Numbered from the stretch's first letter, positions 1 through 7,622 are shown. The stretch is 9,665 nucleotides of DNA from Novosphingobium sp. (GCA_030830245.1 JAURNJ010000171.1:1-9665); one strand, 5' to 3'. The notes: generated by a model not told the origin, from the letters alone. A program made the numbers and translations.

Positions 1-190
1 ACTGGCTGCGACAGTCGGTTGAGGTATCGACCAGAATCCGGCTGCCCTGATCGTTTTCCAGAAGGATTGATACCCTTGAGCGGCGATTCCTGGGCTCATC
101 CGGGTCACATTGCCCCCAATCAGCTCCATTATCTCCACCTAGTCTCGGCACACCGGTCGAGGTTCCGCAGCCAAGGATGATCGCTTTCAC
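1..190 (-). CDS. MBL-fold metallohydrolase, N-terminal part (runs off the window)
   Basis: Only the first 63 codons lie in the window; the rest is beyond position 1. Reading from a GTG at 190, the protein begins with a hydrophobic strand followed by GCGTSTGVP (about residues 7-15), then DWGQCDPDEPRNRRSR (about 24-39), and a strand ending in DTSTD (about 57-61). This opening is typical of the MBL-fold (metallo-beta-lactamase superfamily) hydrolases encoded just after tatD in many Alphaproteobacteria. These are often annotated as PhnP-like phosphoribosyl cyclic phosphodiesterases. The metal-binding HxHxDH motif would fall outside the window, so activity cannot be judged. The GTG start overlaps the tatD stop by 4 nt (GTGA), which suggests translational coupling and decides the start, since no in-frame ATG is seen. 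The substrate is unknown. The family call is secure; the function is not. Confidence 0.85.
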   Translation of the reverse strand, partial: MKAIILGCGTSTGVPRLGGDNGADWGQCDPDEPRNRRSRVSILLENDQGSRILVDTSTDCRSQ

Positions 191-963
191 AGGGATGCCT
201 TGGCGAATAAAGCAAGGAAATTACGGGTGGTGACGTCAGCCAGCATTGCTTCCTCGACGCCGCGCAGGCTTGCCACGAAACGCGCCGTATCGGCGGTGAA
301 TCCGGGTTCGCAGACCGCGCCCCGGTGCGGAACCGGAGCCAGGAAGGGAGCATCGGTTTCGACGAGCAGACGGTCCTCAGGTAGTTCCTGCGCGATGGCC
401 TGTAAGTCCTTTGCATTCTTGAATGTCACAATTCCCGAAAGGGAGATTGAAAGACCCAGATCGAGCATCTGCCGGGCAAAATCGGCCGATGCCGTGAAGC
501 AGTGAATAAGGGCGGGAAAGGCCCCCTTCTCCATCTCCTCGGCAACTATCCTGGCCGTGTCCTCTTCCGCATCGCGCGTGTGGATGATCGCAGGCAGCCC
601 GGTTTCGCGCGCAACGGCGATATGCGTGCGGAACAGGCCCGCCTGCGTCGTGCGATCGGAATGATCGTAGTAGTAGTCCAGCCCGGTCTCGCCAATGCCG
701 ATGACTTTCGGGTGCGCAGCTGCATCGAGAAGCGCCTGGGCACCCAGATCGGCATGCTTGTCCGCCTCGTGCGGATGAATGCCGACCGAAGCCCACACGT
801 CGGGTTCGCGCGCGGCAGTGGCGATCACCGCATCCCATTCCGACCGTCGCGTGGAAATGTTGAGAAACCCGCCAATTCCGGCCTCCCGTGCGCGGGAAAG
901 CACGCCCTGCTGGTCTTCGACAAGCCCCTTGTATTGCAGGTGGCAGTGGGAATCGATCAGCAT
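187..963 (-). CDS. tatD: TatD family metal-dependent deoxyribonuclease
   Basis: This is a cytoplasmic TIM-barrel metallohydrolase of 258 residues, the usual length for the family. All metal-site motifs are visible: DSHCHL near the N-terminus (H6, H8), GIHPHEA (61-67), GETGLDYYY with E92, IHTRDA with H128, HCFTAS with H154, and ETDAPFLAP with D204. TatD proteins are 3'-5' exonucleases linked to DNA repair and oxidative damage; the name comes from the tat operon, but they are not needed for Tat export. The ATG start at 963 shares one base with the metG stop (TGATG), and its own stop overlaps the GTG of the MBL gene by 4 nt. It is therefore probably expressed only as part of the operon. The order metG-tatD-MBL hydrolase is common in Alphaproteobacteria. 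The family is certain; the in vivo substrate is inferred. Confidence 0.95.
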   Translation of the reverse strand: MLIDSHCHLQYKGLVEDQQGVLSRAREAGIGGFLNISTRRSEWDAVIATAAREPDVWASVGIHPHEADKHADLGAQALLDAAAHPKVIGIGETGLDYYYDHSDRTTQAGLFRTHIAVARETGLPAIIHTRDAEEDTARIVAEEMEKGAFPALIHCFTASADFARQMLDLGLSISLSGIVTFKNAKDLQAIAQELPEDRLLVETDAPFLAPVPHRGAVCEPGFTADTARFVASLRGVEEAMLADVTTRNFLALFAKASL

Positions 964-2525
964 CAGGACTCTTCGTCGGCAGGCATTTCGAGCCGCGGGA
1001 ACACGCCTTGGGGTTGCGAAATGCGGAATCCCGATGCGACGAGATCAAGGAACCAGTCGCCGTTTTCCAGCGCGGCAAAATCGCGCGCGTCGGCGCCAAT
1101 GCCCATCTGGTCAAGCAGCCGCTCGATCGAGGTCGGAACTACTGGTCGCACTGCGATGGCTAGGTCGCGCACGCACCGGAACAGGGTCATCAGGACTGCC
1201 GCCATGCGCTCGGGATCTGTCTTCTTGAGTGCCCAGGGCGCCTGTTCGTCGACAAACTGGTTGCAGGCGAACACCCCGAGCATCCAGTTATCGAGCCCGG
1301 CGGTGAAATTCAGCTGGTCAAAGCTGGTCCACATGCTACCAATGTTCGAACGAACCGATTTTTCCAGATCATCGTCGGCAGGATTTGCAGGACAAGAAGA
1401 CGAAAGAACCCCATCCAGATTCTTGTAAATCATCGATAAAACGCGCTGCGCCAGGTTGCCGAAGCTGTTCGCCAGTTCAGCGTTGCAACGTGTCACGATG
1501 GCATCGGCAGAATAGGAGCCATCCTGCCCGAAAGCGATCTCGCGCATGAGGAAATAGCGTAACTGATCGACGCCGAAACGCTCGGCCAGCTCGAGTGGAT
1601 CGACCACGTTGCCGAGCGATTTCGACATCTTCTCGCCGCGATGGAGCAGGAAACCGTGGCTGAACACTTTCTTCGGCACCGGCAAGCCTGCCGATTTGAG
1701 GAAGGCGGGCCAATAGACCGTGTGAAACCGGGTGATGTCCTTGCCGATCAGGTGGACATCGACCGGCCAGAACCGGGCAAAGTCCCCTTCCCGCTCGGGA
1801 AAGCCGATGCCGGTCAGGTACGTGGTCAGCGCATCGACCCACACATACATGACATGGCCGGGGCTGCCGGGAACCGGAACGCCCCAGTCGAAACTCGTGC
1901 GCGAAACCGAAAGGTCGCGCAGATCGTTGCCCTTGAGGAACGAGAGCACCTCGTTGCGGCGGCTTTCCGGCTCGATAAAGCCCGGCGTTTCATTGAGTTC
2001 GATCAGGAAGTCGCGGTATTTTGACAAGCGGAAGAACCAGCTTTCCTCTACGGTCCATTCGACCGGAGTGCCCTGCGGCGAGAGCTTGACGTCCCCTTCC
2101 CCCTCGGTGATTTCGTCGTCGCCGTAATAGGCCTCGTCACGAACCGAGTACCAGCCCTCGTAGCGATCGAGGTAGAGGTCGCCTGCCGCCTCCATCGCCT
2201 GCCACAATGCCACGCTGGCCTCGAAATGGCGCTTGTCGGTAGTCCGGCAGAATGCGTCATGCGAAATATTCAGTTTGGCGCACATTTCACGGAAATGGTT
2301 CGACATTTCCGTTGCGAATTCCATCGTATCGCGGCCTGCCGCACGCGCAGTCTGCGCCATTTTCAGGCCATGCTCGTCGGTGCCAGTGACAAGCCGCACG
2401 TCGCTGCCGTTCATGCGTTGGAAGCGGGCGATCACATCGGCTGCAATCGCCTCATAGGCGTGGCCGATATGCGGCTTTCCATTGGGATAGCTGATGGCGG
2501 TGGTGATGTAGTAGGGATCGGCCAT
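963..2525 (-). CDS. metG: Methionyl-tRNA synthetase, short form
   Basis: This enzyme charges tRNA-Met (initiator and elongator) with methionine in the cytoplasm, using ATP. It is a class I synthetase: the HIGH signature is at residues 19-22 (PHIGHAYE), GTDEHGLK at 48-55, GWYSVRDEAYY at 124-134 in the connective peptide, YVWVDALTTYL at 227-237, and KMSKS at 299-303, followed by a helical anticodon-binding domain. At 520 residues it is the short type. There are no paired cysteines for a zinc knuckle in the connective peptide and no C-terminal Trbp111-like tRNA-binding domain, both features of the longer E. coli-type enzyme. The ATG at 2525 lies 32 nt after the holB stop, one of the larger gaps in this operon. 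The Shine-Dalgarno match is weak; a GGAAAG lies about 15 nt upstream. This is an essential gene and the identification is secure. Confidence 0.98.
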   Translation of the reverse strand: MADPYYITTAISYPNGKPHIGHAYEAIAADVIARFQRMNGSDVRLVTGTDEHGLKMAQTARAAGRDTMEFATEMSNHFREMCAKLNISHDAFCRTTDKRHFEASVALWQAMEAAGDLYLDRYEGWYSVRDEAYYGDDEITEGEGDVKLSPQGTPVEWTVEESWFFRLSKYRDFLIELNETPGFIEPESRRNEVLSFLKGNDLRDLSVSRTSFDWGVPVPGSPGHVMYVWVDALTTYLTGIGFPEREGDFARFWPVDVHLIGKDITRFHTVYWPAFLKSAGLPVPKKVFSHGFLLHRGEKMSKSLGNVVDPLELAERFGVDQLRYFLMREIAFGQDGSYSADAIVTRCNAELANSFGNLAQRVLSMIYKNLDGVLSSSCPANPADDDLEKSVRSNIGSMWTSFDQLNFTAGLDNWMLGVFACNQFVDEQAPWALKKTDPERMAAVLMTLFRCVRDLAIAVRPVVPTSIERLLDQMGIGADARDFAALENGDWFLDLVASGFRISQPQGVFPRLEMPADEES

Positions 2526-2557
2526 GTCGGCGCGCGGTCTTTCCGAAAACGAGGGGT

Positions 2558-3532
2558 TCAGGTGGCTTCTCTAGGCATCGCGGCACTGGCCAGCAACCCG
2601 CCAATTTCCATCACGAGAAGGCCGGGATCGTAATTGTAGGTCGGCGCCCGTGCAGCCAGGGCAGTCAGCGCGCCGTGTGCCTTTATCACGCGCAATTGCC
2701 GCTCGCGCGGCGTATCGACCAGCCCAGAGGTGAGCGCAGCGCGCGCCAGATCGAGCGTCGCAAGCAATTTTTCGCGGCTCGGCCGCGCACCGATCTCGTC
2801 AGCGAGGGCTCCACGCAAGGCAAAGCCGGGATCACCATCGCGCAGGATGCGCCGCATCAAGGCGTGGAGCGGACCGAGGTCGTGCTCGACAAAGGCGAGG
2901 GCTATCCCCGCCGAGCCGTTTGCAGCCTGGCTGGCCATGCGGCGCGTTTCCGGGTCGGCATGCGGCATGTCTCGAAGCAGCACTTGATCAAGCGCGTCGG
3001 CGCTGAGCGGAGCGAACCGCAGCACCCGGCAGCGCGACCGGATCGTCGGCAGCAGCCGTCCGGGCTGGTGCGCGATCAGCAGGAAATGCGTGCCGACCGG
3101 AGGTTCCTCGAGGCTCTTTAGCAGCGCGTTGACTGCGGATTTCTCCATGTCGTCGGCCGGATCAATGATGATCGCGCGGCGCTCTCCCAGCGTCGGACGA
3201 GTTGTAAGCCGCTGTTGCATAGTGCGAATCTGCTCGACGGTGACATTGCGTTTCACCTCGTATGGCTTGCCTTCGGCGCGCTTGGCGGCTTCCTTTTCGT
3301 CCTTGGGGGCATGGTCGAGCACGATGATATCTGGATGATTGACCGGTGACGGTGCTGGTTGGCCGGGCAGACGAACCAGTTCAGCCGCTGCGGCGCGAGC
3401 AAATGCGCGCTTGCCCAAACCCCTCGGTCCGGAAAGGAGCCAGGCATGGTGCATGCGAGTCGAGGAAAGCGCGGCGCACCACTCGCGCCATGCCTCGTCC
3501 TGACCGATGAATGGTTTGCCGTCGATCATCAT
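2558..3532 (-). CDS. holB: DNA polymerase III subunit delta prime (clamp loader)
   Basis: Delta prime is the stator of the clamp-loader complex that opens and loads the beta sliding clamp at the replication fork. The protein has 324 residues. The P-loop is GPRGLGKR (35-42), where Arg replaces the Ser/Thr that normally follows the lysine, so nucleotide binding is probably poor; E. coli delta prime likewise does not bind ATP. A Walker B-like IIIDPADDM lies near 121-129, EEPP at 142-145, and the SRC motif (S166-R167-C168) is kept. SRC supplies the arginine finger to the neighbouring DnaX subunit. The four-cysteine zinc module of the E. coli protein is missing, and the segment before HPDIIVLD is short. 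The start overlaps the tmk stop by 4 nt (ATGA). A second ATG follows directly, so the true start could be one codon later. Pairing with tmk is a widespread bacterial arrangement. Confidence 0.95.
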   Translation of the reverse strand: MMIDGKPFIGQDEAWREWCAALSSTRMHHAWLLSGPRGLGKRAFARAAAAELVRLPGQPAPSPVNHPDIIVLDHAPKDEKEAAKRAEGKPYEVKRNVTVEQIRTMQQRLTTRPTLGERRAIIIDPADDMEKSAVNALLKSLEEPPVGTHFLLIAHQPGRLLPTIRSRCRVLRFAPLSADALDQVLLRDMPHADPETRRMASQAANGSAGIALAFVEHDLGPLHALMRRILRDGDPGFALRGALADEIGARPSREKLLATLDLARAALTSGLVDTPRERQLRVIKAHGALTALAARAPTYNYDPGLLVMEIGGLLASAAMPREAT

Positions 3533-4161
3533 GAATCCACCGCAAGCAGTTTAATAACAGACATTATCTGGGCATGCGTAGCCTCGGGTGAACCATTGCC
3601 ATCGATCCGCGCAAAACGGTCCGGCTCTCCCTCCGCGAAGGCCGCAAACGCCGCTGCGACCCGGGCATGGTAGGCGGCATCGCGCCCTCCGATGCGGTCC
3701 GATTGCCCCGCATCCCGCGCATGGGTTCGGGCTTGCGCGACGCCCGCTTCGACCTCGATCAGCACGGTGAGATCGGGCAAAAGTCCCTCGCTGCCAATGC
3801 GATGCAAGGAAAGTATGTCTTTGTCCGGCATCCCGCCGCCGCCGCCCTGATAGGCGCGGCTCGAATCGAGAAACCTGTCGCAGACAACCCATAGACCTGC
3901 CGCCAATGCAGGCCGGATGACCCTCGTAACGTGGTCGGATCGCGCCGCCGCGAACAAAAGTGCCTCGGCACGCAGTCCGGGGCCCTCACCTTCCTGAAGG
4001 AGCAGGGTGCGGATTGCCTCGGCGAGCGGTGTGCCACCCGGCTCGCGCGTCTCCACGACCACGATCCCGCGAGCGGCAAGCGCCCCGGCAAGCAGGCGCG
4101 CCTGCGTGCTCTTCCCTGCCCCCTCCCCGCCTTCCAGCGCAATGAACTTGCCTCGCGTCAT
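3529..4161 (-). CDS. tmk: Thymidylate kinase (dTMP kinase)
   Basis: The enzyme phosphorylates dTMP to dTDP with ATP, the step shared by the de novo and salvage routes to dTTP. At 210 residues it matches the usual family length. The P-loop is GGEGAGKST (11-19), the dTMP-site motif TREPGGT is at 38-44, CDRFLDSS at 94-101 carries the DR pair, and SRAYQGGG follows at 101-108. The LID segment near 148-162 contains SDRIGG rather than the DRFE form seen in many homologues. The ATG start overlaps the carboxypeptidase stop by 4 nt, and the tmk stop overlaps holB by 4 nt, so all three are probably translationally coupled. There is no strong Shine-Dalgarno sequence before the start, which fits coupling. 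Function is assigned with high confidence. Confidence 0.97.
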   Translation of the reverse strand: MTRGKFIALEGGEGAGKSTQARLLAGALAARGIVVVETREPGGTPLAEAIRTLLLQEGEGPGLRAEALLFAAARSDHVTRVIRPALAAGLWVVCDRFLDSSRAYQGGGGGMPDKDILSLHRIGSEGLLPDLTVLIEVEAGVAQARTHARDAGQSDRIGGRDAAYHARVAAAFAAFAEGEPDRFARIDGNGSPEATHAQIMSVIKLLAVDS

Positions 4162-5333
4162 GACAGCAGGTTCTTAAAGCCGTTCACCAGCCTGTCCATC
4201 ACGTTGCCTTTGCTCACCGCTTCGGCAGCCACCAGAGGGACGCCCCCAACTTTCATACCGGCAACTACGATTTCGAGCGTGGCCACGGCTTGCCCCTTGG
4301 CGATCGGTGCCTTGATCGGACCGTCATAGCTCAGAAAAAGCCTGATCGGTCGATCTTCGTCGTGAGGCTTCGTGGCGTATATTGGATGCCCGGCTAAGAG
4401 CGGCACCGTGTCTTCGCTGCCTCCCTGCACTCTTGCCAAGCCGATCCTTTCGCCAGGACTGAACAGGGGCCGCGTGCGCCACTCGGCAAAGCCCCACTCG
4501 AGCAGCGCGCGCGAGGCTTCGGCCCGCTGCGCCTCGCTCGTCGCTCCGCCAGTGACCATCACGAGCCTGCGCCCATCACGCTCAGCCGACCCAAGGAAGT
4601 TATAGCCCGCTTCCTGCGTGTAACCTGTCTTGATCCCGTCAGCGCCCTTCACCACGCCGGATACCGGATCGTGGCTGTAGAGCATCCGGTCATGCCATTT
4701 GAACGATGTTCGCCCAGAATAACGGGCATACTCCTGCGGGAAATCACGAATCATGGCGCTGGCCAGACGCACAATATCCTGTGCGGTCACGTAAGTGAGA
4801 CCGCCATCGGGCCAGCCGTTTGCGCTGGCAAAGCGGCTCCCCGTCATGCCGAGCCGTCGGGCCGCATCGTTCATCAGGAAGGTCCAGCCCTTGATGCTCC
4901 CGGCGTGGCCCTGTGCAAGCACGACGGAGGCATCGTTTGCCGATGCCGTCATGATCCCATGCAGCCGGTTTTCGACGCTGACGCGCTCCCCGGCTAGGAG
5001 GTACATGGAGGTGCCCTTGCCGCTCCATTCGCGCGCGGTCGGCTCGCGAACGGTCATCAGCCGGTTGCGCCTCAGCTTTCCGCGCTTCATCTCCTCGAAG
5101 GCGACATAGGCGGTCATCACCTTGGTCATCGAGGCGGGCAGGAAACGACGGTCGGAGTTGCGGGCATAGAGAGCCTGCCCCGATCCGAGATCGACCAGCA
5201 AGACCACTGGCAGCTTGGCGATTTCAGCAGGAGGAGCGGGCGATTGTGCGAATGCCGATGTGGCAAAAACCAGCGCTATCGTCGCAGCAGTCACCGGACT
5301 CCGTACTGAACTTGCCGCGATGTTGCAGAACAT
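4158..5333 (-). CDS. Serine-type D-Ala-D-Ala carboxypeptidase (penicillin-binding protein, DacA/DacC type)
   Basis: The product is a periplasmic, inner-membrane-associated enzyme of peptidase family S11 that removes the terminal D-Ala from peptidoglycan pentapeptides, limiting cross-linking. It has 391 residues. A signal peptide with hydrophobic core about 14-25 probably ends at AFA (27-29). The active-site triad of motifs is complete: SMTK (S68 nucleophile, K71), SAN (131-133) and KTG (235-237). A C-terminal beta-rich S11_C domain follows, and the last 15 residues (DRLVNGFKNLLS) look like the amphipathic membrane anchor of PBP5/PBP6. The ATG is supported by a good GGAGG four bases upstream. 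It starts 28 nt after the rlpA-like gene and ends overlapping tmk by 4 nt, so wall and replication genes share a transcript. The choice among dacA, dacC and dacF cannot be made from sequence alone. Confidence 0.95.
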   Translation of the reverse strand: MFCNIAASSVRSPVTAATIALVFATSAFAQSPAPPAEIAKLPVVLLVDLGSGQALYARNSDRRFLPASMTKVMTAYVAFEEMKRGKLRRNRLMTVREPTAREWSGKGTSMYLLAGERVSVENRLHGIMTASANDASVVLAQGHAGSIKGWTFLMNDAARRLGMTGSRFASANGWPDGGLTYVTAQDIVRLASAMIRDFPQEYARYSGRTSFKWHDRMLYSHDPVSGVVKGADGIKTGYTQEAGYNFLGSAERDGRRLVMVTGGATSEAQRAEASRALLEWGFAEWRTRPLFSPGERIGLARVQGGSEDTVPLLAGHPIYATKPHDEDRPIRLFLSYDGPIKAPIAKGQAVATLEIVVAGMKVGGVPLVAAEAVSKGNVMDRLVNGFKNLLS

Positions 5334-5337
5334 TGAG

Positions 5338-5342
5338 CCTCC
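5338..5342 (-). promoter_or_regulatory. Shine-Dalgarno site of the carboxypeptidase gene
   Basis: On the minus strand GGAGG lies four bases before the ATG at 5333. It is the clearest ribosome-binding site among the operon genes and supports that start. The following genes overlap and have weak sites, so this may be the main ribosome entry point for the dac-tmk-holB run (inference). Confidence 0.6.
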
Positions 5343-5361
5343 GGACCGGGTCCGGGAACGA

Positions 5362-6291
5362 TCAGTTCACGCGCCGGACCATTGCTCCGCCATAGCCCGC
5401 AGCGCGCGCCTTCGCCAGCGCGGCATTGGTTTCGGCCTTGCCGGAAAGCGGACCCATGCGCGCGACCCAGAACTTGCCGATCTTGCTCACCCCTGCAGCC
5501 AGCGGAGCGGCGGCCTTGCGCGCGTTATCCTCGCTGGAAAAGGCGCCGATCTGGACGAAGGTGCCCTTCGCCTCGGAGCTGTTGGGTGTAGCGGGAGCGG
5601 AGTCAACTTTGGGCGCGGCAATCGCCGCAACCTTGGGTTTCGGCTTGGGGATAGGTGCTGCTTTTAGTTCGGGAGGTGCGATCGTTCCGGCAATATCCGG
5701 GTCGGGGTTTACCGACTTCGGGGTGTAAACCGGTGCGCCACCCTGTTCCTGGCTCGCAAGCTTGCGCTTGAGCGCGGCGAGCAGCGCGACCGGTGTATCC
5801 ATTCTTGGCGGCACCGGCTCTCCGGCGCGCAGGTTCGCCCGCTCAACCTCTGGTGGATTGACCCGGCGCACGCGCACGGCGGTGCGTTCCGCTTCGGCAA
5901 TGCCGAGCCCGGCAGCGGTGGCAGGCGAAACCGCGATCAGCGCGTCATTCTGCATCGGGCCGCGCATGGTCACACGAACGACAATGGTGCGACCCGTTTC
6001 GAGATTGGTCACTTCCGCATAGCTTGGCAGCGGCAGAATCTTGTGCGCCACAACCACACCGCTGCCCTCGCCCGCCACGGCATAGCCGACCGCGTCGTAG
6101 TTCAACCTGTCTTCGGGGGTATGGGTCGTCCCTTCGATGGTGAACAGATCGCCGATCACCACCGGATAGTCGTCAGCAGGACCATTGACGGGGGCGACAG
6201 GCACCTTCCTGGCCAAGGCTCCGCTGGAGGCGAGCCCGGCCAGAATGATCGGCGCAACGAGCGCAAGACGAAGGTTAATCGGCAATCTCAT
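5362..6291 (-). CDS. RlpA-like double-psi beta-barrel protein with C-terminal SPOR domain
   Basis: This is an exported protein of about 309 residues counted from the ATG at 6291. A TTG two codons earlier is possible but less likely, because the ATG gives a clean signal peptide (MRLPINLRLALVAPIILAGL, cleaved after GALA). The middle (about 65-140) resembles the RlpA barrel: AHKILPLPSYAEVTNLETGR and RTIVVRVTMRGP. A Pro/Lys/Ala-rich linker (about 195-240) leads to a SPOR domain (about 242-308, from GTFVQIGAF) that binds denuded septal glycan. RlpA proteins with activity are lytic transglycosylases. Here the Asp of the usual NDRGPF motif is Met (TMRGPM) and the ASWYG segment is missing, although the His of AAH is kept, so catalysis is doubtful. 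It overlaps the end of the mltB gene by 17 nt. Together with the flanking wall enzymes this suggests a role at the division site. The SPOR call is firm; enzymatic activity is not supported. Confidence 0.85.
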   Translation of the reverse strand: MRLPINLRLALVAPIILAGLASSGALARKVPVAPVNGPADDYPVVIGDLFTIEGTTHTPEDRLNYDAVGYAVAGEGSGVVVAHKILPLPSYAEVTNLETGRTIVVRVTMRGPMQNDALIAVSPATAAGLGIAEAERTAVRVRRVNPPEVERANLRAGEPVPPRMDTPVALLAALKRKLASQEQGGAPVYTPKSVNPDPDIAGTIAPPELKAAPIPKPKPKVAAIAAPKVDSAPATPNSSEAKGTFVQIGAFSSEDNARKAAAPLAAGVSKIGKFWVARMGPLSGKAETNAALAKARAAGYGGAMVRRVN

Positions 6292-7303
6292 CTGCAAGCA
6301 ACCCCACGGACATCGCGTAGTAGTTCGAGCAGTTGTACTGCAGGATCACCCGATAATTCCCGGTTAACAGCCAGGCGCGCGTGCCGGGGCCATCGGGCTG
6401 GAACAGCGTGGTGAGGACGTTTCCGTCAATCGCGCCGCGCGGCTGCACTCCCAACGAGCGCCACTCGTTGACTGTCTTCCAGGCCGAATGGCGATCGTGG
6501 ACTCGCGAGCACGACGGCGGGGTGAGCCGGGAGGCATGAGTGCCGGTATTGAAGCCGTCCGGCAGCGATGCCCCAACGCCCCAGGGCTGGCCGTGTCGCC
6601 AGCCTGCCTTGACGAAGTAATTGGAAATCGAAGCGAGAGTGTCAGCGCTCGAAGACCAAATGTCGGCAAAGCCGTCGCCATCGCCATCTACCGCGTTGGT
6701 GAGATAGACGCTTGGCAGAAACTGCGGGTAGCCGAAGGCCCCTGCCCAGCTGCCCTTCATGCGCGCCAGAGGCACGCCGCGATCGACCATCTTCATCAGG
6801 GCGATCAGTTCACCCTCGAACAGGGCGCGCCTGCGCCCTTCGTAAGCAAGCGTGGCGAGCGAGCGGGCAAGGTCGAAGTCGCCCGTGTAGCTGCCGTAAT
6901 TGGTCTCGTGCCCGAAGATCGCGGTGACAATCTGCGGCGGCACGCCAAACCGGCGTTCGAGCGTGGGCAGCATTCCTGCCATCTGCCGCAGCTTTGCCCT
7001 GCCTCCGGCAATGCGCGTGCCATCGACATGGCGCGAAAGGTAAGGGGCGAGCGGTGGCGGAGTATCCTGCCGTCCGGGCTGGGCCGAATCGAGCTGCACC
7101 ACGCGCGGGTTGAGCGCAAGTCCGGAGAGCGTGCGCGTCACGGTGGCCTCGCTCACGCCTTCGCTGCGGGCCTTTGCCGCGACATACTGAAGATAGGCCT
7201 CGAAACCCTGCTGGTTGAATGTCTGCGCAGAGGCAGCTGATGGCAGCAGGATCAGCGTGAGCAGGGCGAGCGCCAGAAGATGGAACGAGCGAAGGATCCT
7301 CAT
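6275..7303 (-). CDS. Lytic murein transglycosylase, MltB (SLT_2) family
   Basis: The enzyme cleaves the MurNAc-GlcNAc bond of peptidoglycan, leaving 1,6-anhydroMurNAc ends, in the periplasm. I chose the ATG at 7303 (342 residues). An in-frame ATG at 7345 would add 14 polar residues ahead of a perfect signal peptide (MRILRSFHLLALALLTLILL, cut after ASA, about residue 26). There is no lipobox cysteine, so it is a soluble form. Key signatures are FGHETNYGSYTG with the catalytic Glu at about 133, GSWAGAFGYPQFLPSVYL (about 184-201), and an EF-hand-like DGDGDGFADIW (about 206-216), as in the calcium site of E. coli Slt35. The C-terminal NYYAMSVGLLADEI is typical of the family, and no peptidoglycan-binding repeat follows. 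It is the first gene of the leftward operon. No convincing promoter was seen upstream. Confidence 0.93.
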   Translation of the reverse strand: MRILRSFHLLALALLTLILLPSAASAQTFNQQGFEAYLQYVAAKARSEGVSEATVTRTLSGLALNPRVVQLDSAQPGRQDTPPPLAPYLSRHVDGTRIAGGRAKLRQMAGMLPTLERRFGVPPQIVTAIFGHETNYGSYTGDFDLARSLATLAYEGRRRALFEGELIALMKMVDRGVPLARMKGSWAGAFGYPQFLPSVYLTNAVDGDGDGFADIWSSSADTLASISNYFVKAGWRHGQPWGVGASLPDGFNTGTHASRLTPPSCSRVHDRHSAWKTVNEWRSLGVQPRGAIDGNVLTTLFQPDGPGTRAWLLTGNYRVILQYNCSNYYAMSVGLLADEIAD

Positions 7304-7389
7304 GCCTCGAACGTTCGCACACTGGTGCTTGCTTGTGAATTCCATTCGACGCGATTTGCCCGGCTTCGGTCGAAAAGCGGGCTAAATCG

Positions 7390-7563
7390 TTGCCCGCCTG
7401 TCTGGAATTCGGCCAGATCGACGAAGTGTTCGCCCGTGGCCTTGCCGTGGACCGACTGGAGCGGGTCTATGTTTGCGAACCCAACCGGGCACGGAGCCGA
7501 GAGATGGTTCGCGCCATCAAGCTGCGCGTGCCGCATCGGTCGATCCGATTGATCGAGGGGTGA
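7390..7563 (+). CDS. Possible small protein or tail of a decayed gene
   Basis: I do not recognise this product. A plus-strand frame is open from 7339 to a TGA at 7561-7563. It has no ATG except one near its end, so a start could be the TTG at 7390 (57 residues) or the GTG at 7426. The peptide (RLERVYVCEPNRARSREM, then VRAIKLRVPHRSIRLIEG) looks like a beta-strand and helix pattern rather than random sequence. By hand count over codons 7420-7560, about 74% of third positions and 45% of second positions are G or C, the bias expected for coding DNA in this genome. It lies divergent to mltB and ends 59 nt before the tRNA. It may be a genuine short gene, or the 3' end of a longer gene whose front was lost. 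No function is proposed. Confidence 0.3.
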   Translation: MPACLEFGQIDEVFARGLAVDRLERVYVCEPNRARSREMVRAIKLRVPHRSIRLIEG

Positions 7564-7586
7564 TTCAACCAAACGTGCGGCTTGCG

Positions 7587-7613
7587 AAGCGCCAGCCTTG
7601 CGGCTAGCCGCTT
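7587..7613 (+). other. GC-rich imperfect hairpin before the tRNA
   Basis: AAGCG (7587-7591) pairs with CGCTT (7609-7613), and inside it AGCC (7594-7597) pairs with GGCT (7602-7605) around a TTGC loop. The right half also contains the perfect 12-base palindrome GCGGCTAGCCGC (7600-7611). It sits 24 nt after the stop of the small plus-strand frame. Only three T residues follow, so it is at best a weak terminator. It overlaps where the tRNA promoter should be, and I could not identify clear -35 and -10 boxes here. Confidence 0.3.
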
Positions 7614-7622
7614 TGGGCAAGC

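Noticed and set aside
502..1428. 308-residue plus-strand open frame
   Set aside because: It lies antisense to tatD and metG, both certain genes. The composition is Arg/Ser/Gly-rich, as expected for a shadow frame in GC-rich DNA, and it crosses a gene boundary.
6488..7240. 250-residue plus-strand open frame
   Set aside because: It is antisense to the MltB-type gene, whose catalytic and signal-peptide features are all on the minus strand.
7308..7317. Perfect palindrome CGAACGTTCG just upstream of the mltB start
   Set aside because: It lacks the spacing of the alphaproteobacterial LexA box (GTTC-N7-GTTC), and a single 10-base palindrome is not enough to call an operator.
7304..7345. Upstream ATG at 7345 as the mltB start
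   Set aside because: It adds a polar 14-residue leader before an otherwise ideal signal peptide and has no ribosome-binding site.
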